From: Rhodobiaceae bacterium UBA7804
GTDB taxonomy: Bacteria; Pseudomonadota; Alphaproteobacteria; Parvibaculales; Parvibaculaceae
Length of the DNA stretch: 64,000 nt
Reading direction: 5' to 3'
Assembly (NCBI GenBank): GCA_002480495.1
Contig: DLCG01000008.1
Span: 614,749 to 678,748 of the forward strand
In this document: positions 18,684-27,156 of the stretch, in pieces
Numbering within the stretch: the stretch's first letter is position 1
Layout of the letters: every line of letters begins with the position of its first letter
Notes under the pieces: model-generated
Told to the model about the DNA's origin: nothing
The model's database searches: none
What the model saw: only the letters and a program-made list of their open reading frames with translations
Made by a program: the position numbers and the translations under genes

Positions 18684-18703
18684 CTTGAAGGGTCACCTTC
18701 AAG
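18684..18703. promoter_or_regulatory. Palindromic operator candidate between tetR and the RND operon
   Basis: Perfect 8-bp arms CTTGAAGG and CCTTCAAG surround the 4-bp spacer GTCA. The size and symmetry suit a TetR dimer. Each arm contains TTGAAG, which could serve as a -35 box in both directions: CATATG lies about 17 bp to the right, and a TTATGT/TATGTA box lies at similar distance to the left. Binding would then shut both divergent promoters. The promoter boxes are weaker evidence than the palindrome. Confidence 0.7.
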
Positions 18704-18858
18704 GCCCATATGCGTAGTCATCGCTAAACAAGTCGCTACAGAAGTCCTCTCCCGAACGATCCCCGGGGCCGGCCGGTTCCCCCCTCCTCTCCCCTCGCCG
18801 GCCGGTCCCACCCCCTGTAACGGCCTTTCGGCCCCCCCGCGTCCAAGGAATGAAGTCC

Positions 18859-20073
18859 ATGACCCGCATTCTCCCCCGCTCCTTCTCCGGCCGGCTCCTT
18901 GGCGCCGGCATCGCCCTTTCCGCGGTCATCGTCGCAACCGGCCTCGGTGCCGCCGCCGTCTCCGGCAGCGAGAACGAGGCGCCCGCGCAGGAAGCGCAAG
19001 GTCCGGTCACCGTCTCCGTCGCCCGCGTCGAAGCGCGCGACCTCACCGCCTGGAACGAGTTCTCGGGCCGTCTCGAGGCGGTCGAGCGCGTGGAGGTTCG
19101 CCCCCGCGTCGCCGGCCTCATCGAGAATGTCCATTTCCGTGAAGGCGCATTGGTGAAGAAGGGCGACCTTCTCTTCACCATCGACCGCGAGCCCTATGCG
19201 GCGGAAGTCGCCCGCGCCGAAGCGGAACTCGCTTCCGCGCGGTCGCGCTACGAATTCGCGCGGACGGACCTTTCCCGCGCGCGCCAGCTCGTGCAGAAGG
19301 GCACGATCTCCAAGCGCACGCTCGATGAGCGCGAAAATCTCTTCGGCGAGGCGCAGGCCGCGCTCAATGCCGCCGAGGCCGCGTTGAAGACGACGCGCCT
19401 CAACCTCGAATACACGGAAGTTCGCGCGCCCATCGCGGGCCGCGTCGGCAAGGCGGAGATCACCTCCGGCAACCTCGTCTCGGCGGGGCCCGGCGCGCCG
19501 GTGCTGACCACGCTCGTCTCGGTGAGCCCCATCTATGCGAGCTTCAACGCGGATGAGCGCGTCGTCGCCCGCGCCCTGAAGGACCTGCCCGGCGCCGATG
19601 CCCATACGCGCGTCGCCGAGATCCCCGTGCAGATGGGGACCTCCGCCACCGAAGGCACGCCGATCCGAGGCCATCTCCAGCTCATCGACAATCAGGTCGA
19701 TGCGCAGAGCGGCACGGTGCGTGTCCGCGCGGTCTTCGACAATGAAGACGGCAGCCTCATCCCCGGCCAGTTCGCCCGGCTCCGCATGGGCGAGGCGGCA
19801 TCGCGCCCCGTGCTCGCGATTTCCGAGCGCGCCGTCGGCACGGATCAGGACAAGCAGTTCGTTCTGGTCGTGGACGATGCAAACAAGGTCGTCTGGCGCG
19901 AAGTGAAGCTCGGGGCAACCGTCAGTGGCTTGCGCGAAGTCACCTCCGGCCTCAAGGCGGGAGAGCGGATCGTGGTCAACGGCCTCCAGCGCGTGCGCCC
20001 CGGCGACACGGTCGAGGCGCAGGAAGTCGCCATGCGCGCGCCCTCTCAATACGCGGACGCAAGCGTCCGCTAG
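18859..20073 (+). CDS. RND efflux periplasmic adaptor (MexA/AcrA type)
   Basis: This membrane-fusion protein of about 404 residues joins the inner-membrane RND pump to an outer-membrane channel. It has an N-terminal hydrophobic signal/anchor (about residues 14-34), the lipoyl/barrel-sandwich halves (GLIENVHFREGALVKKGDLLFTID region and TEVRAPIAGRVG), a coiled-coil hairpin between them, and a C-terminal beta-barrel. It has no lipobox cysteine. I prefer ATG 18859 to 18850 because AAGGA lies 9 nt upstream of it. No outer-membrane channel gene follows in the operon, so the pump must use one encoded elsewhere. Confidence 0.95.
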   Translation: MTRILPRSFSGRLLGAGIALSAVIVATGLGAAAVSGSENEAPAQEAQGPVTVSVARVEARDLTAWNEFSGRLEAVERVEVRPRVAGLIENVHFREGALVKKGDLLFTIDREPYAAEVARAEAELASARSRYEFARTDLSRARQLVQKGTISKRTLDERENLFGEAQAALNAAEAALKTTRLNLEYTEVRAPIAGRVGKAEITSGNLVSAGPGAPVLTTLVSVSPIYASFNADERVVARALKDLPGADAHTRVAEIPVQMGTSATEGTPIRGHLQLIDNQVDAQSGTVRVRAVFDNEDGSLIPGQFARLRMGEAASRPVLAISERAVGTDQDKQFVLVVDDANKVVWREVKLGATVSGLREVTSGLKAGERIVVNGLQRVRPGDTVEAQEVAMRAPSQYADASVR

Positions 20074-20113
20074 GCCAGGCAATCAAGGCAGGCCGGCTCA
20101 GGACCGGCCTGCC
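20053..20113 (+). repeat. Two intercistronic hairpins between adaptor and pump genes
   Basis: The first hairpin (20053-20070) has arms GCGGACGC and GCGTCCGC and covers the end of the adaptor gene. The second (20087-20113) has perfect 10-bp arms GGCAGGCCGG and CCGGCCTGCC with a 7-nt loop. Neither is followed by a T-tract, so read-through into the pump gene is likely. They may block 3' exonucleases and favour more adaptor than pump. Confidence 0.6.
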
Positions 20114-20177
20114 GCCTCCCATCTCCGAATGACACGGCAACGAGCCTCGCGAGAGGCCCGAACAGAGGAATGTTGCC

Positions 20178-23100
20178 ATGAACATCTCCCGCTTCTTCAT
20201 CGACCGGCCGATCTTCGCAGGCGTCCTGTCGGTTCTCATCTTCCTGTCGGGCCTTCTCGCCCTTCCGAACCTGCCCATTTCCGAATATCCGGAAGTCGTG
20301 CCGCCGACCGTCGTCGTGCGCGCGCAATATCCGGGTGCGAACCCCAAGGTCATCGCCGAAACCGTCGCCACGCCCATCGAGGAAGCGGTGAACGGCGTCG
20401 AGGACATGCTCTACATGTCGAGCCAGGCGACGACGGACGGGCTGATGACGCTCACTGTCACCTTCGCGCTCGGCACGGACCCGGACAAGGCGCAGCAGCT
20501 CGTGCAGAACCGCGTCTCCCAGGCCGAGCCCCGCCTGCCGGAAGAAGTGCGCCGCCTCGGCATCACCACGATCAAGAGCTCGCCCGACCTCACCATGGTC
20601 GTGCATCTTACCTCGCCGAACGGCCGCTACGACATGACCTATCTGCGCAATTATGCGGTCCTCAACGTGAGGGACCGGCTTGCGCGGCTGCCCGGCGTCG
20701 GCCAGGTCAATCTCTTCGGTTCCGGCGACTATTCCATGCGCGTCTGGCTCGATCCGCAGAAGATTGCCGAGCGCGGTCTCTCCGCGAGCGACATCGTGAA
20801 CGAAATCCGCGCGCAGAACGTGCAGGCGGCGGCCGGCATCATCGGCGCTTCGCCGACGCTCCCCGGTATCGATCTCCAGCTTCCGGTAAACGCGCAAGGC
20901 CGCCTTCAGAACGAGGAAGAGTTCGGCGACATCATCGTGAAGACGGGCGAGAACGGGGAAGTCACGCGCCTGCGCGACGTGGCGCGCATCGAACTCGGCG
21001 CCGCCGAATATGCGCTGCGCTCCCTTCTCAACAATGACAGCGCCGTCGCCATTCCGATCTTCCAGGCGCCGGGCTCCAATGCCATCGAGATTTCCGACAA
21101 TGTCCGCGCCACCATGGCCGAGTTGAAGGAGAACATGCCCGAAGGCGTCGACTACAGCATCGTCTACGACCCGACGCAGTTCGTCCGCGCCTCCATCGAC
21201 GCCGTGATCCATACGCTCGTCGAAGCGGTCATCCTCGTCGTCATCGTGGTGATCGTCTTCCTGCAGACATGGCGCGCCTCCATCATTCCGCTCCTCGCCG
21301 TGCCCGTCTCCATCGTCGGCACATTCGCGGTGATGTATCTCTTCGGCTTCTCGGTGAACGCGCTCTCGCTCTTCGGTCTCGTCCTCGCCATCGGCATCGT
21401 CGTCGACGACGCCATCGTCGTGGTGGAGAATGTCGAGCGCAATATCGAGCGCGGCCTCGCGCCGCTCGATGCGGCCTATCGCGCCATGCGCGAAGTCTCC
21501 GGGCCCATCATCGCCATTGCGCTCGTCCTCGTCGCCGTCTTCGTGCCGCTCGCCATGAGTTCCGGCCTCACCGGCCAGTTCTACCGCCAGTTCGCGCTCA
21601 CCATCGCCATCTCGACGGTGATCTCGGCGATCAATTCGCTGACGCTCTCGCCCGCGCTCGCCGCCCTGCTGCTCAAGGGTCACGACGCGCCGAAGGACCG
21701 TCTCACAAGGGGCATGGACTTCGCCTTCGGCTGGTTCTTCCGCCGCTTCAACCGCTTCTTCGCGGCAAGCTCGGAAGCCTATGGCCGCGGCGTCACCGGC
21801 ACCATGTCACGCAAGGCCGTCGTCATGGGCGTCTATCTCGCCCTTGTCGGCCTGACTTACGTGATGTTCCAGGCGGTGCCGGGCGGCTTCGTGCCCGCAC
21901 AGGACAAGCAATATCTCGTCGGCTTCGCGCAATTGCCGGACGGCGCCACGCTTGACCGCACGGAAGACGTGATCCGCCGCATGGGCGACATCGCGCTCGC
22001 ACAGCCCGGCGTCAAGAACGCCGTGCAGTTTCCCGGCCTCTCCATCAACGGTTTCACCAACAGCGCCAATGCCGGCATCGTTTTCCTGGGTCTGGACGAA
22101 TTCGAGCATCGTGAAGACGCCTCCCTCAGCGGCTTTGCGATAGCCGACGAACTCAACGAGAAGTTCGGCCAGATCCAGGATGCCTATATCGCGATCTTCC
22201 CGCCGCCACCCGTGCAGGGCCTCGGCACGATCGGCGGCTTCAAGCTGCAGATCGAGGATCGCGCAGGCGCCGGCTATGCGGAACTCGACCGCGTGGTGAA
22301 GGATTTCCTGGCCGCGACGGAGAAGGCGCCCGAACTCGCAGGGCTTTTCACGAGCTATCAGGTGAACGTGCCGCAGCTCTATGTCGATCTCGACCGCACG
22401 CGCGCGCGCCAGCTCGGCGTTCCCGTGACAAGCGTCTTCGAGACGATGCAGATCTATCTCGGCTCGCTCTACGTGAACGACTTCAACAAGTTCGGCCGCA
22501 CCTATTCGGTTCGCGTGCAGGCGGATGCGCCCTATCGCGCTCGCGCCGAAGATATCGGCCAGCTCAAGGTTCGCTCCAACTCGGGCGAGATGGTGCCCTT
22601 GTCCGCGCTCGTCCGCGTCGAGCCCTCCGCGGGGCCCGAACGCGCCATGCGTTACAACGGCTTCCTCTCCGCCGATATCAGCGGCAATGCGGCTGCCGGT
22701 TATTCCTCCGGCGAGGCGCGCGCGGCGGTGGAGCGGATCGCGGCGGAGACGCTCCCCAAGGGCTTCGCCTTCGAATGGACGGAGCTCACCTATCAGGAAA
22801 TCCTTGCGGGCAATTCCGCCCTCATCGTCTTCCCCGTGGCGATCCTTCTCGTCTTCCTCGTGCTCGCCGCGCAGTATGAAAGCCTGACGCTTCCGCTCTC
22901 GATCATCATGATCGTGCCGATGAGCCTTCTCGCCGCCATGACCGGCGTCTGGTTCACGGGCGGCGACAGCAACATCTTCACCCAGATCGGGTTGATGGTG
23001 CTGGTCGGGCTATCGGCGAAGAATGCAATCCTCATCGTCGAATTCGCGCGCGAGCTCGAATTCGCAGGGAGGACGCCCGTCGAAGCCGCCATCGAGGCGA

Positions 23101-23396
23101 GCCGTCTGCGGCTCCGTCCGATCCTGATGACCTCCATCGCCTTCATCATGGGCGTGCTGCCGCTCGCCATCTCGACCGGCGCGGGTTCGGAAATGCGCAA
23201 CGCCATGGGCATCGCCGTTCTCTTCGGCATGCTCGGCGTCACCGCCTTCGGCATCTTCCTGACGCCCGTCTTCTACGTGCTTCTTCGGCGGCTCACGGGC
23301 AATCGTCCCCTCCGCCAGCATGGGGAAGCGCTCGATATGGACGGACCGCTTCCCCACGGCCCTCATCCCCACACATCGAGCCACGCGGCCTCCTGA
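20178..23396 (+). CDS. RND multidrug efflux pump, inner-membrane transporter (HAE1)
   Basis: This 1072-residue proton-driven pump is of the AcrB/MexB class. The N-terminus FFIDRPIFAGVLSVLI is typical. The conserved proton-relay aspartates are D410 and D411 in GIVVDDAIVVVENV (TM4). Large periplasmic loops lie between TM1-TM2 and TM7-TM8, and the second TM bundle contains GLSAKNAILIVEFARE. It is the second gene of the adaptor-pump operon and is followed by a hairpin with a short T-run. Substrates cannot be read from the sequence. Confidence 0.97.
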   Translation: MNISRFFIDRPIFAGVLSVLIFLSGLLALPNLPISEYPEVVPPTVVVRAQYPGANPKVIAETVATPIEEAVNGVEDMLYMSSQATTDGLMTLTVTFALGTDPDKAQQLVQNRVSQAEPRLPEEVRRLGITTIKSSPDLTMVVHLTSPNGRYDMTYLRNYAVLNVRDRLARLPGVGQVNLFGSGDYSMRVWLDPQKIAERGLSASDIVNEIRAQNVQAAAGIIGASPTLPGIDLQLPVNAQGRLQNEEEFGDIIVKTGENGEVTRLRDVARIELGAAEYALRSLLNNDSAVAIPIFQAPGSNAIEISDNVRATMAELKENMPEGVDYSIVYDPTQFVRASIDAVIHTLVEAVILVVIVVIVFLQTWRASIIPLLAVPVSIVGTFAVMYLFGFSVNALSLFGLVLAIGIVVDDAIVVVENVERNIERGLAPLDAAYRAMREVSGPIIAIALVLVAVFVPLAMSSGLTGQFYRQFALTIAISTVISAINSLTLSPALAALLLKGHDAPKDRLTRGMDFAFGWFFRRFNRFFAASSEAYGRGVTGTMSRKAVVMGVYLALVGLTYVMFQAVPGGFVPAQDKQYLVGFAQLPDGATLDRTEDVIRRMGDIALAQPGVKNAVQFPGLSINGFTNSANAGIVFLGLDEFEHREDASLSGFAIADELNEKFGQIQDAYIAIFPPPPVQGLGTIGGFKLQIEDRAGAGYAELDRVVKDFLAATEKAPELAGLFTSYQVNVPQLYVDLDRTRARQLGVPVTSVFETMQIYLGSLYVNDFNKFGRTYSVRVQADAPYRARAEDIGQLKVRSNSGEMVPLSALVRVEPSAGPERAMRYNGFLSADISGNAAAGYSSGEARAAVERIAAETLPKGFAFEWTELTYQEILAGNSALIVFPVAILLVFLVLAAQYESLTLPLSIIMIVPMSLLAAMTGVWFTGGDSNIFTQIGLMVLVGLSAKNAILIVEFARELEFAGRTPVEAAIEASRLRLRPILMTSIAFIMGVLPLAISTGAGSEMRNAMGIAVLFGMLGVTAFGIFLTPVFYVLLRRLTGNRPLRQHGEALDMDGPLPHGPHPHTSSHAAS

Positions 23397-23409
23397 TCCG
23401 CGTGGTCCC

Positions 23410-23446
23410 GCCGCCGCGCCGTCTTCATGGCTGACGGTGCGGCGGC
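23410..23446 (+). repeat. 14-bp imperfect stem after the RND pump gene
   Basis: GCCGCCGCGCCGTC pairs with GACGGTGCGGCGGC apart from one G-T position, with a 9-nt loop. It precedes the more typical terminator at 23458 and may help end transcription or protect the 3' end. Confidence 0.45.
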
Positions 23447-23457
23447 ACCTTGTCTTC

Positions 23458-23482
23458 GGCCCCGCGACTTCGGGGCCCTTTT
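23458..23482 (+). terminator. Rho-independent terminator of the RND operon
   Basis: A GGCCCCG / CGGGGCC stem with a 6-nt loop is followed by CTTTT. It lies between the RND pump stop and moaB. Confidence 0.6.
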
Positions 23483-23517
23483 CCGCTATAAGCACTGCGC
23501 TGAAGAAAGGCCTTCCC

Positions 23518-24057
23518 ATGCCCCTCGACGAAACGCGCGACTTCATTCCCCTCAATATCGCCGTGATGACCGTGTCCGACACGCGCACGCCCGAAGACGA
23601 CAAGTCCGGCGACATCCTCGTGGAACGCATCGAAAAGGCCGGCCACAAACTTGCCGCGCGCCGCATCGTGCCGGACGACAAGGGCCTCATCCGCGCCGCG
23701 CTCAAGGCCTGGATCGCCGACCACCGGATCGATGTCGTCATCTCCACCGGCGGCACCGGCCTCACCGGCCGGGACGTGACGCCGGAAGCCTTCCAGTCCG
23801 TCTATGACAAGGAGATCGACGGCTTCTCGGCCCTTTTCCACCGCGTGAGCTTCGAGAAGATCGGCACCTCCACCATCCAGTCGCGCGCGACGGCGGGCGT
23901 GGCGCAAGGCACCTATCTCTTCGCGCTGCCCGGCTCGCCCGGCGCCTGCAAGGACGGATGGGACGAGATCCTCGTCCATCAGCTCGATTACCGCTACCGC
24001 CCCTGCAATTTCGTCGAGATCATGCCCCGCCTCGAAGAGCACAAGCAGCGGAAGTGA
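23518..24057 (+). CDS. moaB: Molybdenum cofactor biosynthesis protein B
   Basis: This 179-residue MoaB/Mog-family protein has VMTVSDTRTPEDDKSGD near the N-terminus, the molybdopterin-binding core ISTGGTGLTGRDVTPEA and the FALPGSPGACKDGW segment. Members adenylylate molybdopterin (Mog activity) or have a less clear role (MoaB). It starts at ATG 23518 with AAAGG upstream; the frame continues further upstream through the RND terminator, which is not coding. It stands alone here, with no other moa genes beside it. Confidence 0.92.
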   Translation: MPLDETRDFIPLNIAVMTVSDTRTPEDDKSGDILVERIEKAGHKLAARRIVPDDKGLIRAALKAWIADHRIDVVISTGGTGLTGRDVTPEAFQSVYDKEIDGFSALFHRVSFEKIGTSTIQSRATAGVAQGTYLFALPGSPGACKDGWDEILVHQLDYRYRPCNFVEIMPRLEEHKQRK

Positions 24058-24136
24058 CGTTTTTCCGTTGTACCTTCCGCTCCCGCGCGGCACGATTCCC
24101 TTCCGAGTGGGAATCAACAATGCGGGAGGCCGGAAC

Positions 24137-24562
24137 GTGCTCAAGGAATTCAGGGAATTCGCCCTCAAGGGCAATGTGCTCGACATGGCGGTCGGCATCA
24201 TCATCGGCGCCGCCTTCACCACCATCGTGAAGTCGCTTGTCGACGACATCATCATGCCGCCCATCGGCGTGATGCTCGGCGGCGTCGATTTCTCCGATTA
24301 TTTCATCGCGCTCACCGCGGGCGATGCCCCGGCGACACTCGCCGAAGCGCAGGCGGCCGGCATTCCCGCGCTCGCCTATGGCAAGTTCATCAATGCGATC
24401 CTGCAATTCACCATCGTCGCCTTCGCGCTCTTCCTCGTCATCCGCCAGATGAACCGGCTGAAGGCGCGCATCGCGAAGGGCGAAGCCGCGCCGCCCGCCG
24501 CCCCGCCGCGCCAGGAAGTGCTGCTGGAGGAAATCCGCGACGCTCTCCGCGCGAAGTCCTAA
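24137..24562 (+). CDS. mscL: Large-conductance mechanosensitive channel
   Basis: MscL is a pentameric inner-membrane channel that opens under membrane tension to release solutes on hypo-osmotic shock. The 141-residue protein starts with GTG at 24137, 7 nt after GGAGG, and begins (M)LKEFREFALKGNVLDMAVG, the usual N-terminus. TM1 contains VGIIIGAAFTTIV and TM2 is at about residues 80-102. The C-terminal bundle ends LEEIRDALRAKS. The frame is open 23 codons upstream, but without start signals. Its stop overlaps the convergent methyltransferase stop. Confidence 0.96.
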   Translation: MLKEFREFALKGNVLDMAVGIIIGAAFTTIVKSLVDDIIMPPIGVMLGGVDFSDYFIALTAGDAPATLAEAQAAGIPALAYGKFINAILQFTIVAFALFLVIRQMNRLKARIAKGEAAPPAAPPRQEVLLEEIRDALRAKS

Positions 24563-25314
24563 TCCGTCCGCCGCATCACATAAAACACATATGAATACTG
24601 GCCGGGATTGCTTTCGAAGAGAGCGATCTCGGCCTCTTCATTGGCGAGTACCTCTTCCGCCGCCTCGCCATATGTCTCGCGCATTTCGGCGATCCGCTGC
24701 CTCATCGGCGTGTAATATTCCGCCCACCAGTCTTCCGGCGGCAGCACATGCGTGCCGATGAGTTCGTAGCCCGCGCGCGCTATCGCCTCGCAGTTCGACG
24801 CGATCGTCCCCATCGCCGGATAGGCCGCGTCCCAGAAATCGCGCGCGGCCTGCGAAGGCGTCGCCGTCAGCCATGTGCATTCCGACACGGCGACGAAGCC
24901 GCCGGGCTTCACGAAACGCCGCCAGCTCTTGAGCCCGTGCTCGAAGCCCAGAAGATAGATCGCGCCTTCCGACCAGATGAGGTCGAAGCTCTCGTTATCG
25001 AATGAAAGCGCTTCCATGTCGCCGCGCACCGGCAGAAGCCGCGCCTCGCTGACGCCCTCCTTCTCCGCGCGCGCCTTCAGCCTGTCGAGAAAAGGCTCGA
25101 AGAGGTCGACCGCCGTCACCCTTCCATCGGTAAGCCTGATGAGCTCGAAGGCCGAGGCGCCCTGCCCGCAGCCGAGATCGGCGATCTCCGGCTTTTCCGG
25201 CAGCGCGGGCAGCATCGCGAAGGCGGCCTCCGTCGAGGCGCGGCTTCCCGGCCCGTTGCGCGGCAAGCCGAGTTGCAATTCGAGGAACACCTTGAAGGGA
25301 TCGAGATCGCTCAT
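24559..25314 (-). CDS. Class I SAM-dependent methyltransferase, substrate unknown
   Basis: This methyltransferase of about 251 residues has the SAM motif IADLGCGQGASAFEL, an acidic ribose-binding turn (VTAVDLFEPFL) and the motif FDLIWSEGAIYLL. It resembles the broad UbiE/YjhP-like small-molecule methyltransferases. ATG 25314 follows GGAG by 6 nt and overlaps the stop of the upstream TIGR04282 gene by 4 bp, so it is the last gene of a four-gene operon (cupin, two glycosyltransferase-like proteins, methyltransferase). It does not show the cysteine set expected of arsenite methyltransferase ArsM. No substrate is proposed. Confidence 0.8.
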   Translation of the reverse strand: MSDLDPFKVFLELQLGLPRNGPGSRASTEAAFAMLPALPEKPEIADLGCGQGASAFELIRLTDGRVTAVDLFEPFLDRLKARAEKEGVSEARLLPVRGDMEALSFDNESFDLIWSEGAIYLLGFEHGLKSWRRFVKPGGFVAVSECTWLTATPSQAARDFWDAAYPAMGTIASNCEAIARAGYELIGTHVLPPEDWWAEYYTPMRQRIAEMRETYGEAAEEVLANEEAEIALFESNPGQYSYVFYVMRRTD

Positions 25315-25910
25315 GCCGCTCTCCACCGCGCGAGGTCCGCGCCGGTATCGACGTCGCGGAGCCGCTCCAGCGTCGTCACGCTCATCTTCTGCCTGCGGAT
25401 GTTCTTCAGCGTGTCTTCCATCGCATGTTCGCTCGACCAGCGCACGCCCTCGAATATCTCACGCACGCGCGGCCGCCGCTTCATGCCGATGAGCCAGTAG
25501 CCGCCATCCTCGGCCGGGCCGATCACCGTGTCGCTCCTGCCCAGTGCGTCGAAAGCCGCCGCGACCTGTTTCTTGCCGATCGCCGGAATATCCGCACCGA
25601 TGATGATGACGGGCCCCGGCGGCAGGTCGCGGAAGAGGCTTCCCATGCGATGTCCGAGATCGCCCTCGCCCTGCCCCACGCGCGGCAGGTCATCGGGCCA
25701 GATGCCCCGCTCATGCACGGCGCGGTCCGGCGAGACGGCGATCACCGTCTGCCAGCGCGGGTCGCGGCCGACGCGGCGGATGAGGCTTTCGCTCGCCGAG
25801 CGGAAGAAACGCAGCGCCTCCGCATGTCCGATGTCCCTCGCAAGTCGCGTCTTCACGCGGCCGATCAGCGGCTGCTTCGCCATGATCACGAGTTGCGGAT
25901 CGAGCGCCAC
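25311..25910 (-). CDS. TIGR04282-type glycosyltransferase (DUF2064)
   Basis: This 199-residue protein has a nucleotidyl/glycosyl-transferase A fold: LVIMAKQPLIGRVKTRLA at the start, IIIGADIPAI as the metal/nucleotide site and IGPAEDGGYWLIG in the middle. It matches the family named TIGR04282 for its frequent link to arsenosugar synthesis. It starts with GTG at 25910, directly after the stop of the TIGR04283 gene, and overlaps the methyltransferase start by 4 bp. No arsS or arsM gene is visible nearby, so an arsenosugar role is not supported by this window. Confidence 0.85.
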   Translation of the reverse strand: MALDPQLVIMAKQPLIGRVKTRLARDIGHAEALRFFRSASESLIRRVGRDPRWQTVIAVSPDRAVHERGIWPDDLPRVGQGEGDLGHRMGSLFRDLPPGPVIIIGADIPAIGKKQVAAAFDALGRSDTVIGPAEDGGYWLIGMKRRPRVREIFEGVRWSSEHAMEDTLKNIRRQKMSVTTLERLRDVDTGADLARWRAA

Positions 25911-26606
25911 CTATTGATAGACCTTCACGATCACCCGCGGCGGCACGCGCAGATAATAAAGTGCAAGGCAGAAAAGATTGCGGAAGGCGCGCGCGGCGAA
26001 ACCGTCCCTGATGTAGCGCGCGGGGCTCGTGACCGCGAGCGTGCGGAGCATCACGAGCCTGCGCCGCGGAATGCGCCGCACGAGGTCCACATCCTCCATC
26101 AGCGGCAGGTCGCGAAAGCCGCCCGCCTTCTCATAGAGCCGCCGGTTGATCAGCAGCCCCTGGTCGCCATAGGGCAGCTTCATCAGCGCGCAGCGCAGCG
26201 CCACCATCTTCTCGATGATGCGCGCCCAGCCGGAAAAATCGTCCAGCGCAAAGCGGAACGATGCCGCCATCTCGCCGTCGCGGAAGCGCCCCGCCTCGAT
26301 CTGTTCGAAGAACTTTTCCACCTCGGCGATCCAGCCGGGTTCGAGCACCGTGTCGGCATGGAGAAAGAGCAGCCAGTTGCCCTTCGCGGCCTTCGCGCCC
26401 GCGGCAAGCTGCGGCCCCCGCCCCTTCGGCGCGCGCACGAGCTTCGCCCCCGCCGCCTCCACGATCTCCAGCGTCTCGTCCGACGAGCCGCCATCCACCA
26501 CGATCACTTCCTGCACGAGCCCGCGCACGGCGCCGGGCACCAGCGGCGCCAGCGTCCGGGTCAGGGTCTCTTCGGCATTCAGGGTCGGAATGATGACGCT
26601 CAACAT
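25911..26606 (-). CDS. TIGR04283-type family 2 glycosyltransferase
   Basis: This protein of about 231 residues has a GT-A fold: LSVIIPTLNAEETL at the start, VIVVDGGSSDETLEI, and LLFLHADTVLEPGW as the metal-binding region. It is of the TIGR04283 kind, usually paired with TIGR04282, as here. I start it at ATG 26606; the frame can be extended three codons to a TTG. A late hydrophobic stretch (FRNLFCLALYYL) may contact the membrane. It lies 55 bp after the cupin gene in the same orientation. Confidence 0.87.
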   Translation of the reverse strand: MLSVIIPTLNAEETLTRTLAPLVPGAVRGLVQEVIVVDGGSSDETLEIVEAAGAKLVRAPKGRGPQLAAGAKAAKGNWLLFLHADTVLEPGWIAEVEKFFEQIEAGRFRDGEMAASFRFALDDFSGWARIIEKMVALRCALMKLPYGDQGLLINRRLYEKAGGFRDLPLMEDVDLVRRIPRRRLVMLRTLAVTSPARYIRDGFAARAFRNLFCLALYYLRVPPRVIVKVYQ

Positions 26607-26661
26607 GGCGCGCAAGATAGCGGCTGGCCGGTCTTTTTCAAAATCGGCCTCGCCGCCCCAT

Positions 26662-27057
26662 TCAGCGCGGCTTGTGTTCCGTGCCGAGGCCCGTCGTGAT
26701 GAAGAGGGCGGTGGCCGTCCCTTCTATATCCGCTGTGTGCCAGACGCCCGCCTCGTTGATCGCATATTGGCCGGGCTCCAGCGCGATCGTCCGCGTGCCT
26801 TCCGGCGTCTCCTGATGCAGCACCATCCGCCCGGAAACGCAGAGCACGATTTCCGCGCCCTTCGGATGCATCTCCCAGCCGTCCCAGGGCGCGGTGAAGC
26901 TGTGCATGGCGACGAGCCGGCCTTCCACGCCGTCGCCGTCATGCCGCTCGCCATAGGCCATGTACCAGTCCATGCCGCCGGTGAAGTCCGGCTGCACGGC
27001 CGCCTTCCCGCCCGGGCCGAGATGAACCGGGTTCTTCGACATATCGAGCGCACTCAT
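26662..27057 (-). CDS. Single-domain cupin protein
   Basis: This 131-residue protein has one cupin barrel, with the first motif around EMHPKGAEIVLCVSGRM and the second around AGVWHTADI. It could bind a metal through the histidines and glutamate in those motifs. It is the first gene of the unit with the two glycosyltransferase-like genes and the methyltransferase. Cupins of this size include sugar isomerases, epimerases and simple sensors; the sequence does not distinguish between them. Confidence 0.8.
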   Translation of the reverse strand: MSALDMSKNPVHLGPGGKAAVQPDFTGGMDWYMAYGERHDGDGVEGRLVAMHSFTAPWDGWEMHPKGAEIVLCVSGRMVLHQETPEGTRTIALEPGQYAINEAGVWHTADIEGTATALFITTGLGTEHKPR

Positions 27058-27156
27058 TGCCGCCTCCCTTTTCCGTTTCCGCGAGCAGCCGCCAGTCTAG
27101 ATGGCATGGCAGCCATGAACAATGTTCTTGTTCTGTTCTCATGATTGGATATACTC

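Noticed and set aside
24559..26606. Arsenosugar biosynthesis cluster
   Set aside because: TIGR04282 and TIGR04283 are present, but the radical SAM gene next door is of the PA0069 type, not ArsS, and the methyltransferase lacks ArsM-like cysteines. The family names alone do not prove the pathway.
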